Assembly (NCBI GenBank): GCA_028276215.1
Contig: JAPYWT010000156.1
Coordinates: forward strand, 1-6,318
Direction of reading: 5' to 3'
DNA length: 6,318 nucleotides
Source: Thermoflexus sp.
Lineage (GTDB): Bacteria; Chloroflexota; Anaerolineae; B4-G1; DUEL01
Position numbers and translations under genes: made by a program. The notes beneath the pieces are model-generated. The model was not told where the DNA came from. It saw nothing but the letters and a program-made list of their open reading frames with translations, and made no database searches. Shown one piece after another: positions 6,069 to 6,318 of the stretch (the stretch's first letter is position 1; the number at the start of each line of letters is the position of its first letter).

Positions 6069-6318
6069 ATGGGCAACGAAGGGATTGAGCGGAATCTGCG
6101 TTCTGTGCAGGAACGAATCGCGGAGGCCGCCCTGCGGGCCGGGCGAGACCCCGCCGCGGTGACCCTGGTCGCCGTCACCAAGACCTTCCCGGTGGAGGTC
6201 ATCCTGGCCGGGTACGCAGCGGGCCTGCGCCACTTCGGGGAGAACCGGCCTGAGGAGGGGGCGGCGAAAATCCCCGCCGTCAACGCCGCCGTCCCCGGCC
6301 CCCGCCCCGTCTGGCACA
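6069..6318 (+). CDS. yggS: YggS/PipY-family PLP-binding protein, N-terminal part (runs off right edge)
   Basis: The frame is open from ATG 6069 to the window end, giving 83 residues of a family usually about 230 long. The start MGNEGIERNLRSVQERIAEA is the typical helical lead-in. LVAVTKTFP (33-41) contains K38, the expected lysine forming a Schiff base with pyridoxal 5'-phosphate. HFGENRPEE (55-63) is the conserved FGEN block, with R-P where many relatives have R/Y-V. PVWH (80-83) begins the WHFIG motif, cut by the edge. The family has a single-domain alanine-racemase-like barrel and no known enzyme activity; it maintains vitamin B6 and amino acid balance in the cytoplasm. In many bacteria it lies next to yggT or sepF-type division genes, which would be beyond the window. 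The ribosome binding site is weak (GGGAA directly before the ATG), and the region before the gene is the palindromic repeat element. Confidence 0.92.
   Translation, partial: MGNEGIERNLRSVQERIAEAALRAGRDPAAVTLVAVTKTFPVEVILAGYAAGLRHFGENRPEEGAAKIPAVNAAVPGPRPVWH

Overview
The window is a G+C-rich bacterial chromosome segment, best explained by a member of the Chloroflexota, probably Anaerolineae or a relative. Three things point there: a lipoprotein-like or secreted protein with a Thr-Pro (TPTP) linker, a very large O-antigen-ligase-type membrane protein fused to a glycosidase-like exodomain, and intergenic elements built from CACAAAGACAC-type and GTGAAA-type short repeats. This assignment is inference from style; no marker gene is complete enough to prove it.

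Layout: (1) positions 1-339, minus strand, hold the N-terminus of an exported Pro/Thr-rich protein that runs off the left edge. (2) Positions 340-473 are a divergent intergenic region with two overlapping promoter-like sequences and nine perfect-length 7-bp tandem repeats ending four bases before the next gene. (3) surE (474-1286, +) encodes a metal-dependent nucleotidase. (4) A second 7-bp tandem repeat (1271-1305) contains both the surE stop and the GTG start of the next gene. (5) Positions 1297-4416 (+) encode a 1039-residue membrane protein: signal anchor, a clan-A (GH39-like) glycosidase barrel in which both catalytic glutamates appear to be replaced, a beta-rich linker domain, then a polytopic Wzy_C/O-antigen-ligase domain interrupted by an in-frame hairpin/G-run repeat. 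(6) Positions 4393-4476 are a repeat element with inverted ends and an AT-rich 7-bp repeat core, lying across the 3' end of that gene. (7) Positions 4500-5948 (+) encode a cytoplasmic GH13 alpha-amylase-family enzyme with all catalytic residues. (8) Positions 5951-6053 are a nested inverted-repeat, MITE-like element. (9) From 6069 (+) starts a YggS/PipY-type PLP-binding protein that runs off the right edge.

All four plus-strand genes are co-directional. surE and the ligase gene are 10 bases apart and very likely co-transcribed; the amylase and yggS follow after repeat elements and may or may not be in the same transcript. No single pathway links all of them. The ligase fusion points to envelope or exported polysaccharide assembly, GH13 to intracellular alpha-glucan breakdown, SurE to nucleotide salvage or stress, YggS to PLP homeostasis. 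The most notable items are the apparent pseudo-glycosidase fused to a glycan ligase/polymerase, and the density of short-period repeats that overlap gene starts, stops and even coding sequence.
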